From: Coptis chinensis
Lineage: Eukaryota; Streptophyta; Magnoliopsida; Ranunculales; Ranunculaceae
DNA: 64,000 nucleotides
Assembly (NCBI GenBank): GCA_015680905.1
Contig: CM027379.1
Location: 99,251,001 to 99,315,000, forward strand
Reading direction: 5' to 3'
A program made the position numbers and the translations under genes. A model generated the notes under the pieces. That model was not told where the DNA came from. It saw only the letters and a list, made by a program, of their open reading frames with translations, and made no database searches. Position 1 is the first letter of the stretch, and each line of letters opens with the position of its first letter. Below, piece after piece: positions 37,301 to 49,910 of this stretch.

Positions 37301-38826
37301 GCCCTTCATTATTCGACTCAACTTTATTCTCTGCGACACAACGGCCAAGTCTCTTGGATGCATTCCTTATAAATACTTGCATTAGAATGCAATTTGATCT
37401 TAATAGGAGCAGTTTAGCGGCGGCTCTAAATGAGAGCATAATCTTAGTGATCAATACGGGGAAGAGGCGCCATGCTCTTCCCCACCTCTAATCACATTCA
37501 AAATTAAATCGAGGATGCAGAAATTACACTCATTCGTTTGCAAAATCCAGAAACGTCGGAACGAAAGTCCGATGTCGATGACTTTGTCTTTCAGGGGCGT
37601 TCCTACCAATCCAGCGAGCTCTGACCCGGTTGATTGGTTCTCCGGGTCGTCTGGCGAAGCTTGATGAATGAGATATCGTATTGTATTCACCCTCTATGAC
37701 CATTATCTTTCATCAAAACGAGGAACTGCGGTATCTTTGGGATTCCTGAATGGTGCGTATCTAGGTTGGTTCTGGTAGTGATTCCTAATAGCTCGACCAA
37801 CAAGCGTCTCGTTACTTCCCTCCTCGTTCTGCTATCCTAATGAAAATCCTATTTCCCTCGATTCGTTTCTTATAAAAACTGTTCTACCAAATCATAGTGA
37901 TAGAAATCCCGGTCGAATACCACGATCTGTTCCAATCCCTCTTAATCATATTGGCGTCGTAAAATGGTGCGAAATGGTGGGCCTCAAAGCGTGCTCGGAC
38001 ATTCTTCGTCGTAAGCGCCATTGGAGTTTGAACCGATTTGGGGTTTGTAGATGGAAGTGGATGCAAGTTTGATGAAAAACAAGGAGAAACAATGGTGGTG
38101 GCGGTGGTGGTTCACGGTGGCGGGTTTGAAAACTTGAATTGGTGGGTGGTTTCTTGGTGGAAACGGTTGGAGATTGTGTTGGTGTTTCACAAAGGCGTGG
38201 GATGTCTTTCTATTTTGATGTATTCTATTTTTATTTTTATTCTATTTTTTTTTTTTTTTTGGTTGCTAGGGTTTGAATTTAAATTTGTGACAAGCGGTTG
38301 GAGAAGATGAACTTCGCGATTTGGATTTTGGAAAGGGGAGCGAGTATTTGTAGGTGGCCTGAGTTGGGCCCAAGCCCAATTCGATTTTTCGACTTTAAAT
38401 CGATTTTTAAGCGCAACTTCAAACTAAATTTCCCGCCGTTATCGGTCCGATTTTCTCGAATGAGATATGGAAATGATCGGGAGAGAATTTCCAATCCATT
38501 GATCCATAAACTACTCTATTCCGACCGTGGGTGACATATAAGATAGTGGAAAACGCCTCGAAGTGCGTGCATGGCGTAAGTTATCTTAGCGAATGAACAC
38601 TAAATTAGATGACATCAACCCCAATGAACTATACTAATGGACCTAAGCAACACAAATAGAAAGTTCGAGCAATCCGGATGGAAAAGACTGAGTTCCCACC
38701 CCCAAACAAATTTTTAAACACAAAATTTGTTTTAACATGGATGTCGTTTTAAAGTCGATTCCCAAGACTTGTTGGATTGCTAGTTCTATGGGTTTAGATA
38801 TATATCTATATCTAAAAATGAAAACA

Positions 38827-38909
<83 letters not shown>

Positions 38910-38914
38910 TTTTT
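38827..38914. repeat. (TTA)n-(TA)n-(T)n compound microsatellite
   Basis: About eight ATT/TTA triplets, then about twenty TA dinucleotides, then a run of about 22 T, all inside the Athila element. Open frames across it on both strands are low-complexity artefacts. Confidence 0.9.
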
Positions 38915-41900
38915 CCAATAATAAGCAAAAACATTAAGCAAAGAAAGACATAATTCACACCATAGAAAACATGACTAAAAATCCGAGAAAACATGCAAGA
39001 GTGGAAAAACGTGAAATATGTGAACCATGGACTTAGGATCCGGTACTTACAGCCACACACTCCATAGGGAGGGCCCGGTTACCTTAATGGTGCACTTACC
39101 ATTAAATGGAAGTGAAAGGAAGTACACGATGACAAGGGTCATTCCTCATATATAGGGTCTGTAAAAAAGGACTTCCTCTATATCGAGGGGACGAAAGTTA
39201 AGTGAAAATGTTTTAACCGTTGACCGTTAACTTGAAAGGTACTTGTTGTCCTTGGGATTTACCAAGGTAATTGCCCGTAAAGGGGTGACTTGATAACGAG
39301 AAAAGGACCGGACCAACGCGGGTTTTAGTTTCCACAGGAAAATATGTAGGCGGGGAGTTGTAAAGCAAAACCTTTTGTCCGACCACAAACTCTTTCGCCA
39401 AGATATGCTTATCATGAACCGTTTCATGTTAGCTTTATAATCCTTAGCGAGATCGTAAGAATCGCTCACGGTTTCTTCAAGCTCATTTAATTGTAACTGC
39501 GTTTGACACCGCCTCATCAATATTGTAGTTAAAGGCTTTTATAGCCCACGAGCCGCGGTGCTCTAATTCAACGGGCAAATGACATGGTTTCCCAAATACA
39601 AGTCTAAAGGGGAGACATACCTATAGGAGTTTTGAAAGCAGTTCTATATGCCCATAAGGCATCCGATAGGCAGCTTGACCCGATCTTTCCTATCGGGGTT
39701 TCTTGTTGTTTCTAAAATCTTTTTGATTTCCCTATTAGAAACTTCTACTTGGCGCTAGTTTGTGGATGATAAGGAGTTGCTACTTTGTGTGTAACTCCAT
39801 ACTTTTTTTTTTCACTAGGGATGCAACAACTCACTGTTGCAAAATGTGTTCCACCATCACTAATGATGGCTTTAGGAATGCCAAACCGGCCAGAAAAAAT
39901 ATATTCTTTAATAAAAATACCACGGTCTTATGGTTATTGCTCGGCAAGCTAGGGCCTCTATCCATTTAGACCGTAAACCACGCAACTACTAGAATATAAA
40001 TATAACCGTGGGAAACAGGGGAAAGGGCCCATGAAATCAATACCCCAAACATCAAAAATTTCTACTATCAAGATTGGATTTAATGGCATCATATTACGGC
40101 CGTGATTAAGCCCGAGTTGTTGGCAAATCTGAATACCGTCTTGCAATGCACTTGGGCATCCTTAAAAGGGTAGGCCAATAAAATCCACATTGAAGAACTT
40201 TAGCGGCTGTTTTCATTCCGCTAAAGTGGCCACCACTCTTTGTCATGGCGAGCGATAGAACTTCATTATATTCCCACCGGGGAATGCAACGGCGAATAAT
40301 CGATCCGCAATACTTAAAAGGTAGGGCTCATCCCATGGTATAACTTGACTCGGCCAAGAACTTCTTACGTTCATTTCTTGTCCAATTATAAGGCATAACA
40401 TCAGCCGCTAAATAATTTCTGATGTCCGCATACCATGGTGATGAAAAATAGCATCTGGATGCTCATCGGGAAAAGAGTCCGTATGGACTCGGAATCACTA
40501 CTATCGTCATTTGTAAGTCTAGATAAGTGGTCGGCAACTACGTTTTTCGACCCTCTTTTGTCCTTTTATTTCTAATGTGAACTCTTGCGGGAGAAGAATC
40601 CATCGGATTAATCTCGCTTAGCATCCTTCTTTGCAAGAAGGTACCTAAAAAATTGCATGGTCCGTGTAAAACTAAAGTTTTAGAACCAACCAAATAAGGA
40701 TGAAACTTATCTAAAGCATAAATGACAGCTAAAAATTCTTTTCAGTAGTTGAATAATTCCATTGAGCATCGTTTAATGTTTTACTAGCATAATAAATAAC
40801 AGTGGACTTATTATCTAGTTTTACGTCCCAAAAAAGCACCAAGCTGCATAGTCACTAGCATCACACATGAGTTGAAAGGTTTAGACCAATCTGAGGTTGT
40901 ATAATAGGTGCGATGGTTAGAAGCGGCTTTTAAGGTTTCAAAAGCCTGTTTACAGTTAAAATTAAAATCAAAGATTGCATCCTTCAAAAGCGAGGTTAGT
41001 TAAAGGCCTAGCTATTTTTCAAAAATCTTTAATGAAACGCCTATAAAACCACATGGCCTAGAAAGGCTCTAATCTCCGCGGACGGATCCGTGGTTTTAGG
41101 TAGGGTAAGCTATCTTATCTAGTTTGGCTTTATCTACTTGATGCCATCACTAGATACAATATGACCTAATCTTATGCCCTTTTGACCATGAAATGACACT
41201 TTTCCCAATTTAAAACGAGGCTCTTTTCTTCACACCGTGTCAAGACCTTAGACAAAAGTTAGACAAGCGATCTGTAAAGGAGTCTCCATAGATAGAAAAA
41301 TCATCCATGAACACTTCCATAAAGCTCTACCATGTCACTAAAAATATGAAGCATACATCATTTGGAAGGTACGGGGGCATTACAAAGGCCAAAAGGCATT
41401 AGTTTATAGGCATATGTTCCGAAGGGACATGTGAAGGTTAATCTTTTCTTGGTCATCAATATCAATAATAATCTGAAAATAGCGAGTAGCCATCCGAAAA
41501 CAATAAAAGGCATGACCCGACTAGGCGTTCTAGCATCGATCTATAAATGGTAAGGAAAGTGATCCTTTTCGTGTCATAGCATTTAAACGCGTCACGTATC
41601 AATACTGATTCTCCATTTCATAGGACCTTGAGTGACAACATAGTCACCCTTCCCGTTCACGCATACCATGGTAACTCCCGATTTCTTAGGAACTACATGA
41701 ATGGGACTTACCCATTCGCTATCGGAGATTGGGTATATAATACCCGCGATCGAGTAATCGCAAACTTCTTCCCTAACCACCTCTTTCATGGCGGGGTTCA
41801 AGCGGCGAGGTTCGCGAAGTCTTGGCGTTATCCTCCAAATGGATCGATGAGTGCAAACATTAGGGTCAATTCCCTTAATGTCGGCTAGGGACCAACCAAT

Positions 41901-44900
41901 CGCGGACCGATGTTCCCTAATCACCCTTATTAAACATGTCTCTTCATCCTTAGTTAGCGAAGAAGATATAATTATCGGGTGACTACCATCCGGATCAAGT
42001 TGAATATATTTTAACTCGGGGAAGAGGTTTAAGCACGGTGTGGAATGCCGGAATGTCCGTTGATGTTTCATAAGTGTCCTTATCTTGCGTAATGAAGCAA
42101 GTCTTAAGTAATCGATATATGGAGGAGCAACCGGGTCTACAATTGGTGTGGACTCGGGATGGTGTTGACTTCCTCTAAGTAGGAGTCATTTACAAAATCT
42201 GAAGTTCTAAAAAGAAAGGAATTTGTACATATTGTTTTCGGAAATGTGTTGTTAAAATAATCTTGAGCTAAACTCGATCATGCTAACCTCCCCATCTACG
42301 GGCGAATTTGGTAAGCTGTTTCATCATTTTAAAACATTTACCTCGGCGGAAAAGATGGCCAAAAGATAAGGACATCTTTCCATCGCGACAATTTATAAAG
42401 CGCATTGGCGGTTGCCAAGAAGGGCGCCCTAAGATGATGATCGGTCTGAGTCATTAGCGACTTACGTATCGAGGATAACAAAATCAGCGGGATAGTAGAA
42501 ATCCACGAACCTTAACAAACACGTTTTCCACTACACCTTTAGGATACTTAATTGACACATCCGCTAATTGCAACGTTATTTTTGTAGGTTGCATTTCCTG
42601 TAGACCTATTTATTTATACAAGTAATCACGGGGAGTAAGTTAACACTTTCGCCCCGTGTCTAATAAAGGCGATTAAAATCGTGTGGGAATCTCCTAAGGT
42701 GCATTTTCTGATGGGGCGACCGGGGTCCTTGTACTTAACAATTCCATTATTTTTGGATAAAGTTGGGAGCTGTTGGGTTAAAAAAGCGTCTTTAGGTATA
42801 TTGGTCTTACGCCTAGTAGTGCACAACTCTTTAAGAAACTTAAGCGTGGTTAGGGAGCTTTTAATAGCTTGAGAAAAGGAAGGTTTATCGTTAGATTCTT
42901 GAAAACGTTCCTAATCTCCTCAAAGTTTGTATCCTTGGTTAGCATGGCTAATTTTTGAGGGAGCGGTGGTTTAAACTCTATATTTAGTGTATGGCTCGAC
43001 TTGAAGTGTAACCTTGGCTTTCTGTTTCTTAGGTTGTGGTTTAACTGGGACCTCTACAGGTGGTAGGTTCTTCGGTTTCTATTTCGGTATCTAGTTCGAT
43101 ATCCGGTGTAAGGAATCTTGATGGGGTAACTATAGGCATAGTTACTTTGTTATCAACCACTCTTCCAGGCGGAGAGTGGTGATGGCATTTAGGTCACCTA
43201 CGATTGTAGTTTCCGTACTAAATTACCGTTTACCTCAAAGGTGTGTTTTGTTTTAGGGTTTGGTATTGCTTGTCCCGGAAACACGCCTTTTGGTTGGGCT
43301 TTTCGCTTGGGCTAAGCTGTTGTATGCCCCGATTTATGGATTGTAAAATCTGTTGGTTTGATTGAGTCATTATGCGGAAAAGTTGTTGGGTAACTTGTAT
43401 AAAGAAGTCGATCCGGTTGTGTAGGTGTAGTAGTCCGCGGGTGGTGTGGTTGGAACTATCTCGTTGATTATTTATGGGTGGGTTGTGATAGTTATTATTA
43501 TTAACCTAACGATACCTCTATTAGTATTATAATTATTATAATTATTCTGACCTTGTGCTTGACCTTGTCGTGGTTAGCTTGGTTGTTATAATTATTATAA
43601 TTCCCTTGACCTTGTCCTTGTCCTTGTCTAGGTGGAGCTTGGTTATAATTGTTTGCTTGCCTAACGTTTTGATTATTATTACCACGGAGGTGTTACTTGT
43701 TGATTATTTCTCAAACCGGTTGGGATGTTGTCTCAAAGGGCGTAGGAATAGGATAGTTATTAATAGAGTAAACATTATCTTGTTACGGTGGTTGTTGTCC
43801 ATAAGCTAGAGGACAATAATCGTCGAGTGCTCTGGACTCAAAGAAAAATTACATGGGTTGGAGTTTACATTCATGACGGGGGATAGGCTTTTGTTGAAAG
43901 CGAAATAGCCTCTACTTTTTAGTTAGAGATTGATTAGATTTTTAAGTTACGGATCGGTTTTCTTCTCAAACATATACGCGGGCTTTTACTTGTTGAAGAA
44001 GAACTAGGGGCGGGGGGATATCATCACTACCCCCAATTATAATTCCGTTTAGTTTGGTCTTCTAAAATTTATAAGCCTCAGAGGCTCCTTTACTTAGGAA
44101 ACTACCCCATTCATTATGTCAAGGACTTCTTTATGGTGGTGTAGAAGACCTTTGAAAAAGGCCGCGAACTAATGTGTCTTTAGCTAAGTTATGATGTGGA
44201 CACTCTATTAGGAGATCGGTGAAACGATTCCATGCCTTAGAAAATGATTCATGAGGATTCAGTCGGAAAAAATGAATCTTGGAAAGCATCTCATCCGTCT
44301 TTAGGGGTGGGTAAAAATGTTCCATAAACAGCTGAACAAGTTTAGCCCACGAGTCCACCGAATTAGGCGCTTGGGCAGTTAACCAAGACGCCGCCTTATC
44401 GGCTAAGGTGAAAGGGAATACCCTCAGTTTAATTTGTTCCGCACCTACCGTAGGATGATGGAATGTTGTAAGGACTTGTTCAATCCCACGCGTAATGGCG
44501 ATAAGGTTTTTCATGGTCTAACCCATGAAAAGCGGGTAACAAATTAAATATGTTTGGGGATTCAAAAATCCCCACTTGGGTCCGCTAGAGCGATGCGATT
44601 TGGGGCTATCGCTCAAGGCTTTGTAAAAGTCGGAGAGAGGAGTCTCTCTTTCTTGACCATTATGTCGGGTATGGTGTGTGTGATAGTAGTTAGAGGTGTA
44701 ATAAATTGGGTGGTGTACTAGATAGACTTGTTTGTTGCCGTGTAATTACGTTTGTTGTTTTGTTCGACCGGACCTTAATCTCATGCAAGACTAAGTTGAG
44801 CTTAACTAAACATGCAACACTCCAAACAATTCGATATACTAGTAGAAAACCTCTAACGGAAATCGCGAGGTATGGAAGAAAGGAATATCGATAAGCGTCC

Positions 44901-45354
44901 TTGCTTCGCTTATGAATAGCGTCTTGTGTATGCAGCGTGTTCGGTGTATATAAAGAGATTAGAACAACGAAAAATATGAAAGATCAAAGTTTGAATCAAG
45001 GCTGTGGGAAATCGGGAATTTTAACCTTTGAAGCGGCTCAACCACGCCCGAGTAATTTTCAGATTACGATGTTTTTTAGGGCGTCGGCTTTCGATGGGTT
45101 GTTGAGTTCCAGTGTTTGGCCGGTTGGCGCTTAGTATGTAGCGGCGCTGCCTTCGATTAAAACAAAATTCCAGTAACTTAAGCGGGTGGTCTCTCCTTGA
45201 AGCGGGGCCTCGTTATATTTTCTCGCGAATTTGTCACGGGAAATGGGCAACCACGGTATGAAACAAACAAGGGTGGGTGGGTTTAATGGGACTTAAAATG
45301 ACTACTTCTACTATGAAAACAATGCTAAAGTGTAACTAAGATGGCAGGCCCATT

Positions 45355-46705
45355 TGATAAGCGTAAAATGAATAGTTTACCTACGAAATGAGCGATGAAT
45401 TCACAAACGTAAGTAAACTAAACCTGCTATTTGCTAGAAGCGTTTATCAAAAGTTTTCTACTCGATCGCGATTGCACTAAGTGGAGTAGGAAGTTAGTTC
45501 CACTCCTAGTTCCCTAGCACGGATTGTTTTCTAAGTCTAAGTAATCGATCTTAAATCTAATGAGAGATTTACTGAGGGGATTATACTACGATGCAATATA
45601 TGAAATTGATTATTTTAATTTAAGCTCACGAATGCTATGGAAATACGATAGTTTGAATTCAGATAAAGAAATAGAGGGAATTGAATCCACCTCGAATCCA
45701 ACTTAACAACCTAAGCGTAGAAGGTTGTATCTCAATTCTCACGTTCTTCACGGCGAGAATTTGAGTTCTAATCCCTAGTGTTCATGGCATTTCTACGGAT
45801 ACTAACTAGCATGTGGTCGTCCACCCATTCTCATGGCGAACCACGACCTTCTAGAGTGGAATAGATTCTACAACCAATTCTATACTAACCACTAAGTTTT
45901 CATCAAGGCTTCATCAACCCTCTAATGGAGGTTTTAGCCTTGAGTCATCAACCTAACATTTCCCATTAAATCTAAACTAAACATAATGTAAGAAATTGAA
46001 TTTTACTTAATTAAACAATAATGAATCTAATTTAATGACCGGAATGGAATGATAACAAAATTTAATTTAGATCTAGAATGGAAATGACAAAATTCGAAAT
46101 TGACAACTAACTATTTTATTAATCTAATCAATCAAGAACAATCATTCAAAGATTTAATCTAAAAATGAGAATTGAAATGGAACTAAAACTTAATATATTA
46201 ATAAAACTAGATCTAGAATTCTATATATTAATTTAGGTCTAACTAGCTACCATTAACAAAGAGTGAAGCTTTTGTTTTATACATCCAGATCCAAAAATCG
46301 TGCATGGGCTTGGAGCCATGTTTTGGGCGGAGAATCGCCCAAAACATAATACTTTCGGTCCAAAAGGCCTCTTCAGCTGCAGTTGGCTTCTACAGACTTT
46401 TCGTTCACTTCTGCTCCTCTGATTGGGTCAAGGCTTAGACCATTGCAAAGCTCTTTCCGAGCCGGTCGTTTTGACATAAGGTAGGCCTCAATCCGAGGTC
46501 CGAGTCCAAAGATATGGCATTCGGAAGTTCTGCGACTTTTGCTCCTTTATCTCGCTAAAGTGGCACATTTCGCACATAATGGACTTTGAAGCCCTCGAAA
46601 TGCATAAAAACACGTAATCGGTATTAACTCTTACTTATTATTCACATAATTGGTCTAACAATATGATTATTAAGGGGTTAAAACTACAGTTTTGGGCTCT
46701 TATCA
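45355..46705 (-). repeat. Athila 5' LTR
   Basis: 1,351 bases, TGATAA to TTATCA, the partner of 31991-33346. The sequence next to it inside the element does not show a clear match to a usual plant primer-binding site. Confidence 0.95.
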
Positions 46706-46710
46706 GATCA

Positions 46711-47526
46711 CATCACCGAACTCCTCATATGCTGCTCTGCTCCTTGCATCGCCCAAAATAAATTTCTTATTCTACCATCGCCATCTAAATCCATTAGGAA
46801 GTAGAAATTAGAATTATCTGCTTGCATTTTTGCGGCGTAGTTCTGAACAGTTGCGCAAAGATCCCCATTGCCAAGCCTTAACCGTCTAGATTTCTCGACA
46901 TAATTGCGACAATCTTTACCTAAATACGGCAGTTTATCAAGTCCACCCGCTTCCACCGCCAAAGGAGAATAGCTTTTGTTTGGCCGAATACACGCTTGAT
47001 CATTTATCTCAAGTTTTCTTTTAACACATCGGTTCAATTTACGATTTCTTATGAAATATCGTGATTTTCCTGGACTCAAACCATGATTATGATCAAGTAC
47101 TACAGATGTCACCTTCCACTTTCCATCAGAATCTAAAGCAGCTCTAAGATTTGCATTGCATTGAGTTTTGGTAACTGGATGCAATTTAAAAGCATTTCTT
47201 GAAGTGCTCTCTATCTTGCCTGATCGAGAACATGCAAAAAGCACCCATCTAACCGCCCCATCATCTCCCTTCGACGAAGACCTTTTCTTAACTGGAAACC
47301 CATTCTCATAACCGTATTTAGTGTAATATTCAAACAATCCTTCGACAGTATCAAACACCATTCCTATTTCCGGATCTCCCACTTTTTCGTCTTGAACAAA
47401 TTCATTCTCCATACCCACATCAACACCAATTGTTTCTTCCAATTCTCTATCGCTGATGCCCTTCTCATACATTCTCATACTTATATCGTCAAATTCAAAA
47501 ATTCTTGACTCCATTCCTAAAAACAA
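46711..47526 (-). pseudogene. FAR1-RELATED SEQUENCE (FRS5-like) gene, N-terminal part
   Basis: First part of the FRS gene interrupted by the Athila element. From ATG 47526 (a second, perhaps better ATG is four codons on, MESRIFEFDD) it encodes the FAR1 DNA-binding domain with its zinc ligands: FACSRSGK, TQCNANLRA and LDHNHGLS, then a basic segment and the start of the transposase-like domain (FYFLMDLDGDGRIRNLFWA). One base appears to be missing near 46745: the frame moves from FWA into QGAEQHM, while the neighbouring frame reads the family's ARSRAAYEEFGDV. That slip lies within about 40 bases of the LTR and could be a real mutation or a consensus error. FRS proteins act in the nucleus as regulators of light and other responses; the role of this one is unknown. 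Confidence 0.92.
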
Positions 47527-47702
47527 GAAGTAAACAATTGCAAATAAAGAGAAAGTGCGTTTTTTGATTGGTGCAAATTAATAGTTAGAGAGAGTGCGTG
47601 GGGTCTGAGTTGTGTTTGAGAAATAAAAAGAGAAGAAGATACGAAGGGTTTTTGGATTAAAACAAAGAAAATAAAAAATAAAAATAAAAAATCCAAAATT
47701 GT
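47527..47702 (-). promoter_or_regulatory. FRS 5' UTR and proximal promoter region
   Basis: AT-rich leader with pyrimidine-rich tracts on the minus strand, between the FRS start and the dispersed repeat at 47703. No clear TATA box or other element was recognised. Confidence 0.35.
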
Positions 47703-48597
47703 TGAGTTTGACTTTTCTTAGGTGGACATGACACGTCAACAGCCACCTCAGTGTGTTGGTTGACTGCATTGTCACCAGGTACGGTACGGGTTTAAAACGG
47801 TATACTTGAAAAAAAAACTTAGTTCGTGTTTTAAACGGAACGCGTCTCGGGGAAAAAAACGGAAAAAAAAAAACGTAAAAAACGTGGGGCATAAAAAAAA
47901 AAGGTTTAAAAAGGGTAAAAGCGGGTTTAAAACGTTATAATACGTAAAAAAAAAACGGTAAAACCGATGATAAATAATATAATAGATAAGGAGTTTGATT
48001 TTCTATAAAAGTGGAAAAAAAAATAGACACATAAAATAAAAATAATAATAATACAAATGAAAGAAAATTCAAATACATGAAAGTATCAAATTATCATTAC
48101 TCATCCAAATACTAGAAATTTTAGATTCGATTGCCAAAACACTATTCAAAATAAGATACTACTAATTACCAACCATAATGGCATAATTAAATTACTACAA
48201 ATAAGTTAATAACTTTAAAAATTTCAATTAATTATTAATAGTCCAAAGCAAAATAGAACGGTCTCAATAAGTCAATCTAACCCACTCTTCAAAAAAAAGG
48301 TAAACTCCATAACCCTTTTTTTCTTTTCTAGCGTTTTCTTTTAGAAAAAAAAAAAAAGTTTTAAACGGAGATTTTCAAAATCTCGGTTTTAAACATTTTT
48401 TTAAGTTTAAAAACGGGTTTAAAAAGTTTAAAAGCGGGTTTAAAACGCGTTTAAAACGCGTTTTGTTGAAAAACCCGGTTTTAAAGCGGAACCGACGCCT
48501 CTCGGCAATATCTCGGGTTTTAAACGCGTTTTAAACCCGTATTTGGTGACAATGGTTGACTGTGTCAAAATAATGTGTCAGCGTAGAATTACTCTTT
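47703..48597 (-). repeat. Dispersed repeat shared with the HDA2 upstream region (copy 2, split)
   Basis: The two arms 47703-47766 and 48555-48597 together match the repeat at 27554-27646 in opposite orientation. An hAT MITE (47767-48554) splits this copy. It lies about 180 bases upstream of the FRS start codon. Confidence 0.65.
47767..48554. mobile_element. hAT-type MITE, 788 bp, rich in GGGTTTAAAAC words
   Basis: Perfect eight-base duplication GTTGACTG at 47759-47766 and 48555-48562. Terminal inverted repeats begin CATTGTCACCA and share CGGGTTTAAAACG. The interior is filled with many forward and inverted copies of GGGTTTAAAACG-like words and A-runs, so the strand can fold extensively. No coding content. 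Confidence 0.85.
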
Positions 48598-48774
48598 GGT
48601 TAAGGATCAGGCACACGGATGTCGGCTTTATTGCTCTATCGATTGTTGCAGAAAGCTTATTCAAGTGCAATAATGGAGGAGGAAGCAACAGAAAGGCCTA
48701 GACCAAAAATTGCTGTTGTACAAGCAACAAGCCAGCAACATTGAAGGTTACAGTCCAAGTATCGCAGTCTCCAC

Positions 48775-49360
48775 TAGTTGCAATGATGAAACCCAACCCC
48801 AACCCCCCAAACTTGACAATAAGGAGTCAACCAACAGTGGCCGTCAGTTGCACTAGTTGCAATGATGAAACCCCAACCCTAACCATAGTACAAAATATCT
48901 CGATATATCGCGATATTTAGAGATATTTATCCAAATTTGGGGGAAAGATATATAAATATCACGATATGTTCAAAGATATATACGACTGCAAATCTCGGTG
49001 ATATTTTGATGATATTTGTAATATTTGGGGATATTTTGCGATATTTGAAGATATTTAGTGATATTTTGTGCATATAACAATTTTATTTAATATTTACTAT
49101 TATATTTCAAATAAATATAAATAATGTGTCATGATATATCAAGAAATATCCACGATTTTGTCGATATTTTGAATATATCCACGATATTTGCATGTGAAAC
49201 AATGTCAAATATCCCCAAAGAGAGGGATATATCCACGATACATATCCAGAAATTGAGTATTGATAAATACCTATATCCTGATATTTTGTACTATGACCCC
49301 AACCCCCACAAACTTGATAATAAGAAAGAGTCAACCAACAGTGGCCGTCAGTTGACTAGT
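48775..49360. repeat. Tandem duplication of about 79 bp, interrupted by a MITE
   Basis: The block with AACTTGACAATAAGGAGTCA, ACCAACAGTGGCCGTCAGTTG at 48775-48855 is repeated at 49297-49356 in slightly diverged form. The MITE 48884-49295 landed in the second unit. Confidence 0.7.
48884..49295. mobile_element. hAT-type MITE, family with CATAGTACAAAAT ends (copy A)
   Basis: Terminal inverted repeats CATAGTACAAAATATC; near-perfect eight-base duplication ACCCTAAC / ACCCCAAC (48876-48883, 49296-49303). The interior is made of repeated GATATTT-like words in both orientations. Open frames here are low-complexity. A second copy of the same end type is at 55029-55820. Confidence 0.82.
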
Positions 49361-49910
49361 TAAAGATTGTGAATTGTTCTAAATTTTTTTTTCTGTAGAA
49401 ATTACAAAATTTGCCATAAACTATGATGTGCCACGTATTGGACACTGTTTAAAGCCTACAACTCGAAATTAGACACTGTTCAAAACCCACAACTCAAAAT
49501 TAGACATACAGTTTACGTCCAATCAAAGCTTGCTCTATTTGTTGGTTTTAAGCGGGAAGAATGGTGTTGTGCTGCTATTGTTATGCAAATTCTAAGATAA
49601 AAATGAGAGCTTTGTAAGTAATCTTCACTTTTGGCTGTGATTTTGAGTGTCTAAAGTGTAGATCTAGTGGTGTTGGAAGTTGTTGTGTGGATCCTTCATA
49701 TCGTGGACATCATCACTATATCTAATATTCGATTTAAAGGTAATCTCCTTCAATCTTTGTCAACCTCACTATTTTTTTACTTTGTTATAAAATGATGAGA
49801 GGGATTTATACAGTATTTATCTCGTTCTTTAAAAACAAAAATAGATTAGCTTTTATACAGTATTTGTCTCGCTCCTAATTCTCAAGTAATTTATCCATGT
49901 TTGTGCAGGA

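Larger units (their letters stand above)
31991..46705 (-). mobile_element. Athila-type Ty3/gypsy element inserted in the FRS gene
   Basis: A 14,715-base element with LTRs at both ends, flanked by the five-base duplication GATCA (31986-31990 and 46706-46710). It lies on the minus strand: 5' LTR 45355-46705, gag about 44700-43450 (with an asparagine/glutamine/glycine-rich tail), protease about 42830-42500, reverse transcriptase about 42070-41000, RNase H about 40950-40540, integrase about 40300-39210, then about 5.9 kb without recognised domain before the 3' LTR. The integrase ([10 protein letters not shown] type) and the long 3' region fit the Athila lineage. A purine-rich tract (TTTAGGGGTGG on the minus strand) precedes the 3' LTR. 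The ends look whole; the coding region is broken in many places (well over a dozen). The LTRs are very similar, so insertion was recent. Confidence 0.93.

Noticed and set aside
38643-39060. Open frames rich in Lys, Tyr and Ile on both strands
   Set aside because: They are translations of the TA/T microsatellite inside the Athila element.
45330-45354. Primer-binding site of the Athila element
   Set aside because: The sequence next to the 5' LTR does not clearly match the tRNA-complementary sites known for plant gypsy elements.
49107-49363. Tyr- and Ile-rich frames on both strands
   Set aside because: They come from the repeated GATATTT words of the hAT MITE at 48884-49295.
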